Origin: Hoeflea sp. YIM 152468
GTDB taxonomy: Bacteria; Pseudomonadota; Alphaproteobacteria; Rhizobiales; Rhizobiaceae
Reading direction: 5' to 3'
DNA: 64,000 nucleotides
Assembly: GCF_029210485.1 (NCBI RefSeq)
Contig: NZ_JARGET010000005.1
Location: forward strand, 186,001-250,000
A program made the position numbers and the translations under genes. Within the stretch, counting starts at the first letter, position 1; every line of letters starts with the position of its first letter. A model generated the notes under the pieces. That model ran no database searches. It was not told where the DNA came from and was given only the letters and a program-made list of their open reading frames with translations. Shown here piece after piece: positions 1-8,459 of the stretch.

Positions 1-347
1 ACGGTGGAATGGAACAGGCTCGGCATTTGCCACGCCAGCACAAACACCAGAAACGTGATGACCCAATAGGCCGGAGCCACCCGTGCCAGGCGCCTGATCC
101 AGAATTCTCGGCCATCGAACACTCCGGGGCGCGCCACAATCATCGCCATGATAAACCCGGAGATGACAAAGAACAGATCGACGCCGGCCGCGCCAACATG
201 ATCGATCCGCTCCGGATCAAGTCCCCAGGCCTTCTGAGACACGACCGAGACATGATAAAAGACCACGGCCAAAGCCGCGGCTGCGCGCAAATATTGCACC
301 GAATACAAAGGTTCTGGCGAGGTGACTGAAGAACCGGCTGCGCTCAT
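1..347 (-). CDS. Acyltransferase family 3 protein (N-terminal part, runs off window)
   Basis: Integral-membrane acyltransferase of the Acyl_transf_3/OafA-ExoZ type, which transfers acetyl or similar groups to surface sugars. The reverse strand encodes MSAAGSSVTSPEPLYSVQYL followed by a hydrophobic helix with the YHV(S) segment, then DLFFVISGF, the usual first-helix signature with its conserved histidine, and later a WIRRLARVAPAY segment (RRxxRxxPxY-like). Only about 115 residues lie in the window against about 350 for the family. The ATG at 345-347 is the likely start. The neighbouring genes to the right are biosynthetic and unrelated. A polysaccharide cluster begins 4.5 kb away, but a functional link to it is only inference. 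Confidence 0.75.
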   Translation of the reverse strand, partial: MSAAGSSVTSPEPLYSVQYLRAAAALAVVFYHVSVVSQKAWGLDPERIDHVGAAGVDLFFVISGFIMAMIVARPGVFDGREFWIRRLARVAPAYWVITFLVFVLAWQMPSLFHST

Positions 348-631
348 GCTCAATTCCGTCTCTTGGCTCTCAAATGATCCTGCAAGGACAAATATAGACC
401 AGGAACTCTTCTCAAACCCTAAAGCAGCCATTTCCCAAGACAGGGCCTGGTTTTTCCGCATCTCGAATGCCTTCCCACGGGAGGTCCTGATTTTCGACAG
501 CGCTCGAAATGCCTGGGGCTGTCACGGCTCGCCCGGCGCTGGGACAGCCAAAGCTATTGCCAACGGCTTTATCACGCCGGGTGAATGGGTTAGACAGGAT
601 TGGCCTTCAACCTCGTCTCCGGAACCAGATC

Positions 632-1582
632 ATGGCCAGCAAATCCATCGACCACGCCTTCACCGCCACCTCGCTGAAATCCGCGGCCAGCGATCCGACC
701 TATGCCGGTGCGTTGTCGTTCATGCGCCGCAAATACACCAAGTCGCTGGAGGGGGCGGATGCGGTGGTCTGGGGCATTCCGTTCGACGCCGCTGTGTCCA
801 ACCGGCCTGGCGCACGGTTTGGTCCGCAGGCAATCCGGCGCGCCTCGGCGATTTTCGACAATGATCCGCAATATCCGTTTGATCGGGATCTGTTCGACAG
901 CATGGCGGTGATCGATTATGGCGACTGTCTGCTTGACTATGGCAACCATCAGGAAACGCCGGCAACAATCGAACGTGAAGCTGCCGCGATCATCGCCTCC
1001 GGCGCATTCCTGATGAGCATGGGTGGCGATCATTTCGTCACCTGGCCGCTGCTCAAGGCGCATGCGGCCAAATACGGACCGCTGGCTCTTGTGCAATTCG
1101 ACGCCCATCAGGACACCTGGGATGATGATGGCAAGCGGATCGATCACGGCTCTTTCGTCGGCCGTGCGGTGCGCGACGGGGTGATCGACCCGACCCGCTC
1201 GATCCAGGTCGGAATCCGCACCCATGCACCGGAGGATTGCGGCATCCGCATCGTCTACGGGCACGAGGTCGAGGACATGACCGCCGCGCAGATCGCCAGC
1301 ACCATTCTCGAGCATGTCGGCAACAGCGCCTGTTACCTTACGTTCGACATTGATTGCCTCGACCCGGCTTTCGCGCCGGGAACCGGGACGCCGGTGGCGG
1401 GCGGCCCGTCGAGCGCCAAAATGCTGTCGGTGCTGCAGAAGCTCGGAGGGCTTGATATGAAGGGCGCCGATATAGTAGAAGTTGCCCCAGCCTATGATCA
1501 CGCGGACATCACCGCGATAGCCGGAGCCTCTGTGGCCATGCATTATTTCGGACTTCTTGCGGAACGCCGCTTGCGACGATAA
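632..1582 (+). CDS. speB: Agmatinase / ureohydrolase family protein
   Basis: Mn2+-dependent ureohydrolase of 316 residues; family members hydrolyse agmatine to putrescine and urea, or related guanidino compounds. The metal-binding motifs are present in order: GGDHF (about residue 128), DAHQD (about 155) and FDIDCLDP (about 240), the last followed by the family PGTGTPVAGG loop. The ATG at 632 starts the domain cleanly; the open frame extends upstream without any domain sequence. The gene lies 88 bases before argC on the same strand, so a link with arginine metabolism is plausible. Family members also include guanidinobutyrase and proclavaminate hydrolase, so the exact substrate is not settled. 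Confidence 0.85.
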   Translation: MASKSIDHAFTATSLKSAASDPTYAGALSFMRRKYTKSLEGADAVVWGIPFDAAVSNRPGARFGPQAIRRASAIFDNDPQYPFDRDLFDSMAVIDYGDCLLDYGNHQETPATIEREAAAIIASGAFLMSMGGDHFVTWPLLKAHAAKYGPLALVQFDAHQDTWDDDGKRIDHGSFVGRAVRDGVIDPTRSIQVGIRTHAPEDCGIRIVYGHEVEDMTAAQIASTILEHVGNSACYLTFDIDCLDPAFAPGTGTPVAGGPSSAKMLSVLQKLGGLDMKGADIVEVAPAYDHADITAIAGASVAMHYFGLLAERRLRR

Positions 1583-1670
1583 AAGCTCGCGAGCCGCATG
1601 AGCCGTTTCGGTGATTGAACCCGAAGCGCTGCGCTAGTCCCTGAAATTTTTGCATGAACGGAGAAGCCCA

Positions 1671-2612
1671 ATGGCTCCCAAGATTTTCATTGATGGTGAA
1701 CACGGTACAACAGGCCTGCAGATCGTGACGCGGCTGCAGGACCGGACAGACATCGATCTGATGTCGATGCCGGCCGAGCATCGGCGCGATGCTGACGTGC
1801 GGACCAGGTTTCTGCGCGAAGCCGACATCGCCATTCTATGCCTGCCTGACGACGCCGCGCGCGAAGCGGTGGCGCTGGCGGCAGATGCCGGAACCCGGTT
1901 CATCGACGCCTCCACAGCCCACCGGTCTCACCCGGACTGGGTTTTCGGCTTTGCCGAACTGAACAGAGAGCAGAGCGCCCGAATCGCGGACGCGCAGTTC
2001 GTCTCCAATCCCGGCTGCTACTCCACCGGAGCCATTGCGCTGATTGCGCCGCTGGTCGCCGCGGGCCTGTTGCCTGCCGATTATCCGCTGAGCATCAATG
2101 GTGTGTCGGGCTATACCGGCGGCGGCAAACAGCTGATTGCCCAGATGGAAAATGCGTCCCAGGAAGACGCGATCACGGCCGCCTATTTCGCCTATGCGCT
2201 GGCGCTGGGCCACAAGCACGTGCCGGAAATCGTTACCCATAGTGGATTGACGCGGAAACCCATCTTCACGCCCGCAGTCGGGCGGTTTGCTCAGGGCATG
2301 CTGGTCAATGCACCGCTGCATCTGGAGCTTCTGAACGGAAATCCGTCGATGGCAGACGTGCATGCAGCACTCGCAACCCATTTCTCCTCAGGCGGCGTGG
2401 TCAATGTTGTTCCGCTCTCTCAAAGCGCCAGCCTTGCGCGGCTTGACCCAGAGGAGATGGCCGGAACCAACAGCATGCGGCTTTACGTGCTCGGCACCGA
2501 AGGCACGGGCCAGCTCAATCTGGTCGCCTCGCTCGACAATCTGGGCAAGGGCGCGTCGGGCGCAGCGGTGCAGAATCTCGATCTGATGATCGGCGTGCAG
2601 GCTCCAGCCTAA
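1671..2612 (+). CDS. argC: N-acetyl-gamma-glutamyl-phosphate reductase (short form)
   Basis: Third enzyme of arginine biosynthesis: NADPH-dependent reduction of N-acetylglutamyl phosphate to the semialdehyde, in the cytoplasm. The protein is 313 residues, the length of the type-2 (short) ArgC common in alphaproteobacteria. The nucleotide-binding start reads DGEHGTTGLQ and the catalytic cysteine lies in SNPGCYSTGA (about residue 110). The ATG at 1671 was chosen because GGAG stands about 8 bases upstream; a TTG at 1650 is in frame but would add seven non-conserved residues. It follows the agmatinase-like gene, a possible arginine-related pair. Confidence 0.95.
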   Translation: MAPKIFIDGEHGTTGLQIVTRLQDRTDIDLMSMPAEHRRDADVRTRFLREADIAILCLPDDAAREAVALAADAGTRFIDASTAHRSHPDWVFGFAELNREQSARIADAQFVSNPGCYSTGAIALIAPLVAAGLLPADYPLSINGVSGYTGGGKQLIAQMENASQEDAITAAYFAYALALGHKHVPEIVTHSGLTRKPIFTPAVGRFAQGMLVNAPLHLELLNGNPSMADVHAALATHFSSGGVVNVVPLSQSASLARLDPEEMAGTNSMRLYVLGTEGTGQLNLVASLDNLGKGASGAAVQNLDLMIGVQAPA

Positions 2613-2724
2613 GGGGCCGCCATCTCGGTTGCTGACGCTGACGCGGGGCTTACCCGGTGCGATCGTGCCCCTTCGACCCGGAGGGGCACGGCCTTGCAAA
2701 GCCCGATCCACCCGCAGGCCCGGC

Positions 2725-3012
2725 TTACGGGTCGTCCTTGAGCCGTTTTGCCAGGTCCTCGTAGTCGTCCTTTTCGAGATAGCGCAGTTCACGGATGATC
2801 CGCAGTACCGGTTTGAGCGCAAAGCAGATGGAGCCGATCAGGAAACACCAGGTGCCGACTTTTTGCCACTCCTCGAAGAAGAACATCACCGAGCCAATGA
2901 CAAAAAGACCGGCGGCGCAAACATCCACGGCAGTGTAGGCGAGCTCAAACCAGGCATAGTATCGCTCGTCGGAGACATATTTGCGGTGCCTTGACAGTTT
3001 GAAGAGTGCCAT
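2725..3012 (-). CDS. YrhK-like small membrane protein
   Basis: A 95-residue protein with two predicted membrane helices (about residues 27-45 and 53-70) joined by a short charged turn, ending in the conserved stretch CFALKPVLRIIREL and a charged tail. This matches the YrhK domain, of unknown function. A paralogue with the same core lies at 59854-60132. The gene is 44 bases upstream of, and on the same strand as, the preceding reading direction of ctaA, whose stop is at 3057; it could be co-transcribed after ctaA. There is no evidence here for a specific role. Confidence 0.8.
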   Translation of the reverse strand: MALFKLSRHRKYVSDERYYAWFELAYTAVDVCAAGLFVIGSVMFFFEEWQKVGTWCFLIGSICFALKPVLRIIRELRYLEKDDYEDLAKRLKDDP

Positions 3013-3056
3013 CCCGTTCTCCCGTTGCTACAGCCTCCATGCGCCGGGTCTGGCTG

Positions 3057-4211
3057 TCAATTGCTGACCCGGATCCGGGTTTCCATGGGATAAGCGCCAT
3101 GAAAACCGCGCCAGTGGGCCACGGCAAAACCGAGAACAACAACCGCCCATCCCTGGTGCACCAGCGCCCACCCGAACGGCACCTGACCGAGAATGACAAT
3201 GATCCCGATCAGCGCCTGAACGGTGACAAGCCCGAACAGCACGATGGAACGGCGGCAATGGGTCGTACCGGGGCCGCGGATGATCGTTGCCAGCATGTGC
3301 CACGCGGCCAGCAGGAACAGCAGATAGCCCCCGAGACGATGGACGAACTGCACTGTCAGTTCGTTCTCGAAGAAATTGCGCCAGGCCGGGACGATTTCAA
3401 GCAGGCCCTCGGGCACCAGGGCGCCATGCATCAATGGCCAGGTATCGGAGGCAAGGCCAGCGTTCAACCCGGCGACCAGGCCGCCCAGATAGATCTGCAC
3501 CAGCACCAGCCCAGTCACCGCCCCTGCCCCCCGCCTCAGGCCGACGCTTGGCGACGGATCGGACGAGTGCAGCGCCAGGCCGCGCATCACCCAGACAATC
3601 GCTGCAAAGATCAGGCAGGCAAGCGTCAAATGCGTGGCCAGCCGGTACTGGCTGACATCAACGCGGTCGACCAGCCCTGACACCACCATCCACCAGCCCA
3701 CAGCACCCTGCAATCCGCCCAGAACCAGCAATCCGAAAAGCGGCCAGCGCAGCCGTTTTTCAACACGGCCTGTGGCGAGGAAAAACAGGAACGGCACGCC
3801 GAACAGGACGCCAACACCGCGCGCAAGGAACCGGTGGGCCCACTCCCACCAGTAGATCGTCTTGAAGTCGGACAGGCTCATGCCCTTGTTGATCAACTGA
3901 TATTCCGGGATTTGCCGGTACAGCTCCAGCTCTTCCTGCCATTCGGCCTCGCTGAGCGGCGGGATGACGCCGTGGATCGGCTTCCATTCCGTGATCGAAA
4001 GGCCAGAGCCGGTCAGTCGCGTGGCGCCACCAACCAGGATCAGGGCGAGAATGGCGACCAGCACCACCGACAGCCAGACGCGCAGCATGGTGCGGTTGCG
4101 CTGAATCCGCTGCTGGTCGGCAATCACCGCGTCGGCGCGCGGTGACCGGTCCAGGGAACCATCCGCGTCGGGGATGGGGTCAAGCGGGATGATGGGATTG
4201 GCTGTGTTCAA
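3057..4211 (-). CDS. ctaA: Heme A synthase (COX15/CtaA family)
   Basis: Integral membrane monooxygenase that converts heme O to heme A for aa3-type cytochrome oxidase. The 384-residue protein carries about eight hydrophobic segments. Family landmarks are GGATRLTGSGLSITEW in the first external loop, an EWAHRFLAR helix, THLTLA, a second GGLVAGLNAG loop, and VHRLGGY and HQGWAVVV helices with the heme-ligand histidines. The open frame extends upstream without homology. The chosen TTG at 4211 has a GAAGGAAG ribosome-binding site about six bases before it and no ATG is available in frame nearby. A dispersed repeat (4351-4451) lies upstream. Confidence 0.93.
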   Translation of the reverse strand: MNTANPIIPLDPIPDADGSLDRSPRADAVIADQQRIQRNRTMLRVWLSVVLVAILALILVGGATRLTGSGLSITEWKPIHGVIPPLSEAEWQEELELYRQIPEYQLINKGMSLSDFKTIYWWEWAHRFLARGVGVLFGVPFLFFLATGRVEKRLRWPLFGLLVLGGLQGAVGWWMVVSGLVDRVDVSQYRLATHLTLACLIFAAIVWVMRGLALHSSDPSPSVGLRRGAGAVTGLVLVQIYLGGLVAGLNAGLASDTWPLMHGALVPEGLLEIVPAWRNFFENELTVQFVHRLGGYLLFLLAAWHMLATIIRGPGTTHCRRSIVLFGLVTVQALIGIIVILGQVPFGWALVHQGWAVVVLGFAVAHWRGFHGAYPMETRIRVSN

Positions 4212-4350
4212 CGGTTCTTCCTTCGAAAGATTGCCGACATGTGCACCACCCTTTTCTGCAAGGCAAGTGGGATGGCTTTGCGGCATGCGGTCGCGGCAAT
4301 GATCATGACGCCGCCTGCTCTTGCGTTGGGCGGCAAAGCCGTTATGTGCT

Positions 4351-4451
4351 ACAGCGCCGCGCATCCAGTCGGACGCGCAAGGGGCGCTGTCTTTCCTTGA
4401 ACCCACGCATGTACGTTATCGTCCAAATGACTCCCTTTGAACGCGGCATGC
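4351..4451 (+). repeat. RIME-like bipartite palindromic repeat, copy A
   Basis: First of five related elements. It has an outer dyad (ACAGCGCC...GGCGCTGT, 4351-4390, imperfect), a linker, and a second dyad built as GCATGTaCGTT ... CAAATG ... CTTTGAACGCGGCATGC (about 4409-4451). It shares a long near-identical block, from GCATGTACGTTATCG onwards, with copy B at 26104-26201. It sits between the divergently read ctaA and DUF2842 genes, so unlike copies B, C and D it is not at a gene end. The two-hairpin layout resembles RIME-type intergenic repeats of rhizobia; that assignment rests on remembered architecture and was not checked by alignment. Confidence 0.8.
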
Positions 4452-4482
4452 CTTAGCCACCACCTGATCATAAGGTTCGTCC

Positions 4483-4701
4483 ATGCCCGTCCGTCTCAAG
4501 AAACTCATCGGAACCGTCATCATCATCGCCTTGGTGGTGCTCTACGCTCTGGTCGCCACAACGGTTGCAACCTATCGGCTGGCCGAGTCCGCCTGGTATG
4601 TGCATCTGCTGTATTTCCTGTTCACAGGCGTACTCTGGGTGGTGCCGGCGATGTTTGTCATCCGCTGGATGGAAGGCCCGCGCAAGGACAAGCAGAGCTG
4701 A
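4483..4701 (+). CDS. DUF2842 family small membrane protein
   Basis: A 72-residue protein with a basic N-terminus (MPVRLKKLIG), two hydrophobic helices (about residues 10-30 and 42-60) and a short charged C-terminus (MEGPRKDK). Length and layout match the alphaproteobacterial DUF2842 family, of unknown function. The ATG at 4483 is preceded by AAGG eight bases upstream. It stands alone, 138 bases before the acetyltransferase gene, and downstream of repeat copy A. Confidence 0.8.
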   Translation: MPVRLKKLIGTVIIIALVVLYALVATTVATYRLAESAWYVHLLYFLFTGVLWVVPAMFVIRWMEGPRKDKQS

Positions 4702-4839
4702 GCCGCTGGGCCTGCATTAACGCCGCATTAGCCTTCACTGAGGCTTTTGCCGGGAAATGCAGCGGCATTTATCCAAATATTGAAACCAACGCGTCATGCT
4801 CTTCGCCAGAAGCCCAAAATTTCCAAGAGCACGGTATCA

Positions 4840-6072
4840 ATGGTCAATGCAAAGGACATATCAGCACCTCTAGCGGCGCCTTCGGCCAGCGCGCGCGCGC
4901 GTCACATCGCAAACGGCTTGTCAGCCCGCGTGGTTTCGGACCCGGGTCGCGTCTCGGAAGTGTGGCAGGCCCTTGAGGCAGATCCGGCGATGACATTTCA
5001 TCAAAGCCGCGCCTGGGTCGAGGCCTGGGCGCAGGGAACCGGCGTAAACCTTTCGATTGTGACGCTGGAGCAAAACGGCACTGCCTTTGCCATCCTGCCG
5101 CTGGAAACGGTTCGAATGCACGGCCTGACAATCGCCCGCTTCGCCGGGACGTCATTTTCCAACGAGAACACCGGCCTGATCGACATCGCCGCACAGAGCC
5201 GACTTGATCCGGTCGCTGCGCGGGATCTCGGCGCCGCGCTGTCTGAAGCCGGACTGGGCGCGGATCTCGTGCTGTTTGACAAGATGCCCCCCGAAGCTGC
5301 AGCCCGCGCGCCATTTTCCGCCCTGCCGCGAACCTTTCATCAAAACCCCAGCTTTCAGTTGCCACTGTTTACCGATTTCAACGCCGTCCTGGCGCAAATC
5401 AACAGCAAGCGCCGGCGGAAAAAATTCCGCGTCTCCGAACGCCGCCTTGAGGCCATGGGCGGCTACCGGCACATCACCGGTGGCACGGATGCCGAGGCGC
5501 TGCGCCTGCTCGATACGTTCCTTGAGCAAAAGCCGGTTCGGCTGGCGGCCCAGGGCTTGCCAAACGTCTTTGCCGATCCCGGCGTACGTGCATTCCTGCG
5601 CAAGCTCGCCACCACCCGCGATGCAACCGGCAAGGCCGGGCTAGAGCTTCATGCAATCGAGCTTGTGGATACCACCTTGCAGCCGCAGATCATTGCCGTC
5701 GCCGGGCTGACCATCAAGGGCAAACACATCACCTGCCAATTCGGATCGATCAACGAGGACATCGCCGCCGATGCCAGCGCTGGTGAGTTGTTGTTCTTCA
5801 GAATGATCGAGCACTACGCGAGAGCGGGCTATGATGTGTTCGACTTCGGCGTCGGAGACCAGCTTTACAAGCGCTCATGGTGCCCCCAGCGTACCGAGCT
5901 CGTCGATTGCTATGTGCCGCTCAACTTCAAGGGGCGCCTGGCTGCCCCGTCGATTACCGGCACGATCCGCCTGAAGCGGGCGATCAAGACATCGCCTGTG
6001 CTGCACCGGATCGTCGCCCGGCTCCGCAGTTTCACGGTGCGAAAGCCTCAGCACGCAACTCACAACGACTGA
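4840..6072 (+). CDS. GNAT family acetyltransferase of the CelD/BcsL (Acetyltransf_6) type
   Basis: A 410-residue protein with the two-lobed FemAB/CelD-like GNAT fold. Recognisable parts are the N-terminal region with FHQSRAWVEAWA, the central basic KRRRKKFRVSERRLE helix, and the C-terminal DVFDFGVGDQLYKRSW block typical of polysaccharide-linked Acetyltransf_6 proteins. Family members act in cellulose or exopolysaccharide biosynthesis, probably acylating carrier-bound sugars. The ATG at 4840 (MVNAKD) was chosen because upstream residues are not conserved. It is convergent with the chain-length determinant gene, ending 37 bases from it, and forms the left edge of the polysaccharide cluster. Confidence 0.82.
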   Translation: MVNAKDISAPLAAPSASARARHIANGLSARVVSDPGRVSEVWQALEADPAMTFHQSRAWVEAWAQGTGVNLSIVTLEQNGTAFAILPLETVRMHGLTIARFAGTSFSNENTGLIDIAAQSRLDPVAARDLGAALSEAGLGADLVLFDKMPPEAAARAPFSALPRTFHQNPSFQLPLFTDFNAVLAQINSKRRRKKFRVSERRLEAMGGYRHITGGTDAEALRLLDTFLEQKPVRLAAQGLPNVFADPGVRAFLRKLATTRDATGKAGLELHAIELVDTTLQPQIIAVAGLTIKGKHITCQFGSINEDIAADASAGELLFFRMIEHYARAGYDVFDFGVGDQLYKRSWCPQRTELVDCYVPLNFKGRLAAPSITGTIRLKRAIKTSPVLHRIVARLRSFTVRKPQHATHND

Positions 6073-6109
6073 ACGCTCGGACGACCGGCAATGGTGCACC
6101 AGATCGCTG

Positions 6110-8233
6110 TCAGGCAGCCGAGCTGTGGCCTGCAAGTGGCGGATTGGTCCCGGCGGGCGTCATCAGCAAGACCTCCTCAAAGCCCTGGGCGTTGAGTTCT
6201 TCGAGATGGCGGGCGACTTCGGCCTCGTTCGAGCGCAGGATCGACAGAACGATCTCCGCTGTTTGATTGCGGGCAATCCTTGCCACCGATGCGGCATCGG
6301 CAGCGCCGCATTCGACGATCACCAGATCATAGACTTCCGTCAGCGCTTCAATCACCATCGGCAAACGGTCGATGGCACGCATTGCGCGGCGCGCGCTGGC
6401 ATTGCCGCGCGGAATTATGTGCGCCGCGGACAGCCGGTCGGGGTGGATTGACTCGGAGATCGCAATCTCGCTGCACATCAGCTCGGTCAGGCCAGGCAAG
6501 CGCATGGATTCGGCCATCAGCTCGGTCGGACAGGCAGAGCCGGTGAGGTCTATCAACAGGGTCTTCAGACCCTCGCTGGCGACTGTGCGGGCAAGCATGA
6601 CAGCGGCAGCAGATCCCTCATCGCCTTCGGGCGAAATGCAGATCGCAAGCGCAGTGATGTCGGTCACAAGCTGCTCAGCCACTGCCTCCACACCGAAATC
6701 AAAAGCGTCATTGGTGATGAAGGCAGGCGGTGGCGCCTCCGGAGACGCGGCGGCCCCGGTTGCGGCAGGACTGTGCGTTGCAGCCCCCTCTTCGGCTTCC
6801 GGCTGCGCAGGAACCGGCTCCCGCACCAGAGCAGTGGATTGGCGCAGCGCGCGGCCCGAGAACAGTTCACCGAGCATGACGCCGATCGACGACAAGAGAA
6901 AGGTCGCAAAGGCGGCAACGATGATAATCGGTCCGGTTTTGGGATAGTAGGATTCCGATGCCGCAACAGCGCTTGAAATCACGCGCGCATCCGCTGGCAA
7001 GGCCTTCGGTTCGGAGCGCGAGGCGGCCTCGCGATAGCGGCTGAGATAGGTTTCCAGAAGGTCACGCTGGGCCGCAGCTTCCCGCTCGAGCGAGCGCAGT
7101 TCGACCGATTCCTCGCCTTCGCGCGCCGATCCGGCCTTGAGCGCGTTGAGCTGGGCCGTCAGTTCCTCTTCGCGGATCCGTCCCACGCGCGAATTGCTCT
7201 CCAGGCTGGACAGCACTTTGCGGATTTCGCCCTGGATCTGTCTCTCGATATCGGCCAATTGCGCGCGCAACCCCTTCATGCGGGGGTGTTCATCAAGCAA
7301 TGTGGTCGACAAATCGGCGAGCTGCGCGCGGACATTGCCTTCGCTTTCGCGCAGGCGCTGAATCACCGGCGACGCCAGCACATCCGACACCGCGTTGACC
7401 GCCTGACCGTTTTCAAGCGCATTGCGTACCGATTGTGCACGGGCTTCAGAATCAGCCCGCTCAGCCCGAACCCGGCTGAGTTCGGTGGAAATATCGGACA
7501 GTTGCTTGGCTGCGATGGTGTCCTGCTGATTGACCAGCAACAGCCCGGTCTTGGACCGATACTCGGCGATCTTTTCTTCTGATTCCCGAACCTTTTCGCG
7601 CAGTTTGGTGATCTCCGGCTCAAGCCAGGCGCTGGCATCGGTGTTGTTTTCCAGTTTGGCGCCGGACTGGAAAGCCAGATAGGCCTTGACCAGGGCATTG
7701 GGCACCTCGGCGGCAAGGGTGGCGTCTTCGGAGGAAAACTCGATGCCGATGACACGCGATCCGGGCACCGCATAGACATCCAGCTTCTTGTAGAAGGCTT
7801 TGAGGATGCGCTCCTCGGCGGGAACATCGAGAGGGTTCTTTTTCAATCCCAGAAGAACCAGCGTTTCGCTGATCGCAGACGGATTGGCAGCCGGATCAAA
7901 CTCCTCGTAGGAAGAAAGATCGAGATCGCGGGCCACTTGTTTGACAATATCGGTGGAGCGGAGAATTTCGACCTGGCTGGTGACCGCACGTTCATCAAGC
8001 GTTGCATCGCCGGTCCTGGCGGGCTGATCGCCGGTATAGACCGGCTCGCGGGTTTCAATCAAAAGCCGCGCTTCAGACTTGTAGAGCGGATTCATCAGGC
8101 CGGTCACGATAAAAGCCAACCCCGCGGCAGCAGCGGTCAAGCCGGCGACCATGGTTTTTCGATCCCAGACCGCCTTGACCAGGCGACCAAGGTCAATATC
8201 GACATCCGTGTGGGTCATTGGTGAGCCAGACAT
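6110..8233 (-). CDS. Wzz/ExoP-like polysaccharide chain-length protein with degenerate tyrosine-kinase domain
   Basis: A 707-residue inner-membrane co-polymerase. An N-terminal Wzz domain (residues about 8-110, first membrane helix about 27-47) is followed by a long coiled-coil periplasmic region (about 200-400), a second membrane helix (about 440-465), a Pro/Ala-rich linker and a C-terminal domain laid out like a bacterial tyrosine kinase. In that domain the Walker A position reads SPEGDEGSAAAV, with no GKS/T, and the A' motif reads LLIDLTGSACP. No tyrosine-rich tail is present: the protein ends in TNPPLAGHSSAA. It is therefore probably a pseudokinase that still controls chain length. It is transcribed divergently from the OPX gene. 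Confidence 0.88.
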   Translation of the reverse strand: MSGSPMTHTDVDIDLGRLVKAVWDRKTMVAGLTAAAAGLAFIVTGLMNPLYKSEARLLIETREPVYTGDQPARTGDATLDERAVTSQVEILRSTDIVKQVARDLDLSSYEEFDPAANPSAISETLVLLGLKKNPLDVPAEERILKAFYKKLDVYAVPGSRVIGIEFSSEDATLAAEVPNALVKAYLAFQSGAKLENNTDASAWLEPEITKLREKVRESEEKIAEYRSKTGLLLVNQQDTIAAKQLSDISTELSRVRAERADSEARAQSVRNALENGQAVNAVSDVLASPVIQRLRESEGNVRAQLADLSTTLLDEHPRMKGLRAQLADIERQIQGEIRKVLSSLESNSRVGRIREEELTAQLNALKAGSAREGEESVELRSLEREAAAQRDLLETYLSRYREAASRSEPKALPADARVISSAVAASESYYPKTGPIIIVAAFATFLLSSIGVMLGELFSGRALRQSTALVREPVPAQPEAEEGAATHSPAATGAAASPEAPPPAFITNDAFDFGVEAVAEQLVTDITALAICISPEGDEGSAAAVMLARTVASEGLKTLLIDLTGSACPTELMAESMRLPGLTELMCSEIAISESIHPDRLSAAHIIPRGNASARRAMRAIDRLPMVIEALTEVYDLVIVECGAADAASVARIARNQTAEIVLSILRSNEAEVARHLEELNAQGFEEVLLMTPAGTNPPLAGHSSAA

Positions 8234-8269
8234 GCGCGCGCTACTCCATACTTATACTCACGCAAAACT

Positions 8270-8321
8270 GTAAAGGAACATGGTAACACAAGCGTTAAAG
8301 CGGCAGTGACAGTTCCTTTAC
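8270..8321. promoter_or_regulatory. Inverted repeat in the divergent polysaccharide promoter region
   Basis: Perfect 10-base inverted repeat, GTAAAGGAAC at 8270-8279 and GTTCCTTTAC at 8312-8321, separated by 32 bases. It lies in the 226-base gap between the divergent chain-length and OPX genes. The position suits a shared operator or paired binding half-sites. No regulator can be assigned from the sequence, and the arms are too far apart for a simple terminator. Confidence 0.4.
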
Positions 8322-8459
8322 CTTTTCAAGTCCCTCCCCGCGCCGGTCGGGCTCTGTCCGGTTCGCGTTAAAAATCTGCGGAGTTTTACCAGCCGTTAAC
8401 CCTAATGGATCGATAACAGGTCTCGTAATTTGCACGGTTCGCGTGGAGCACGTAAAAGC

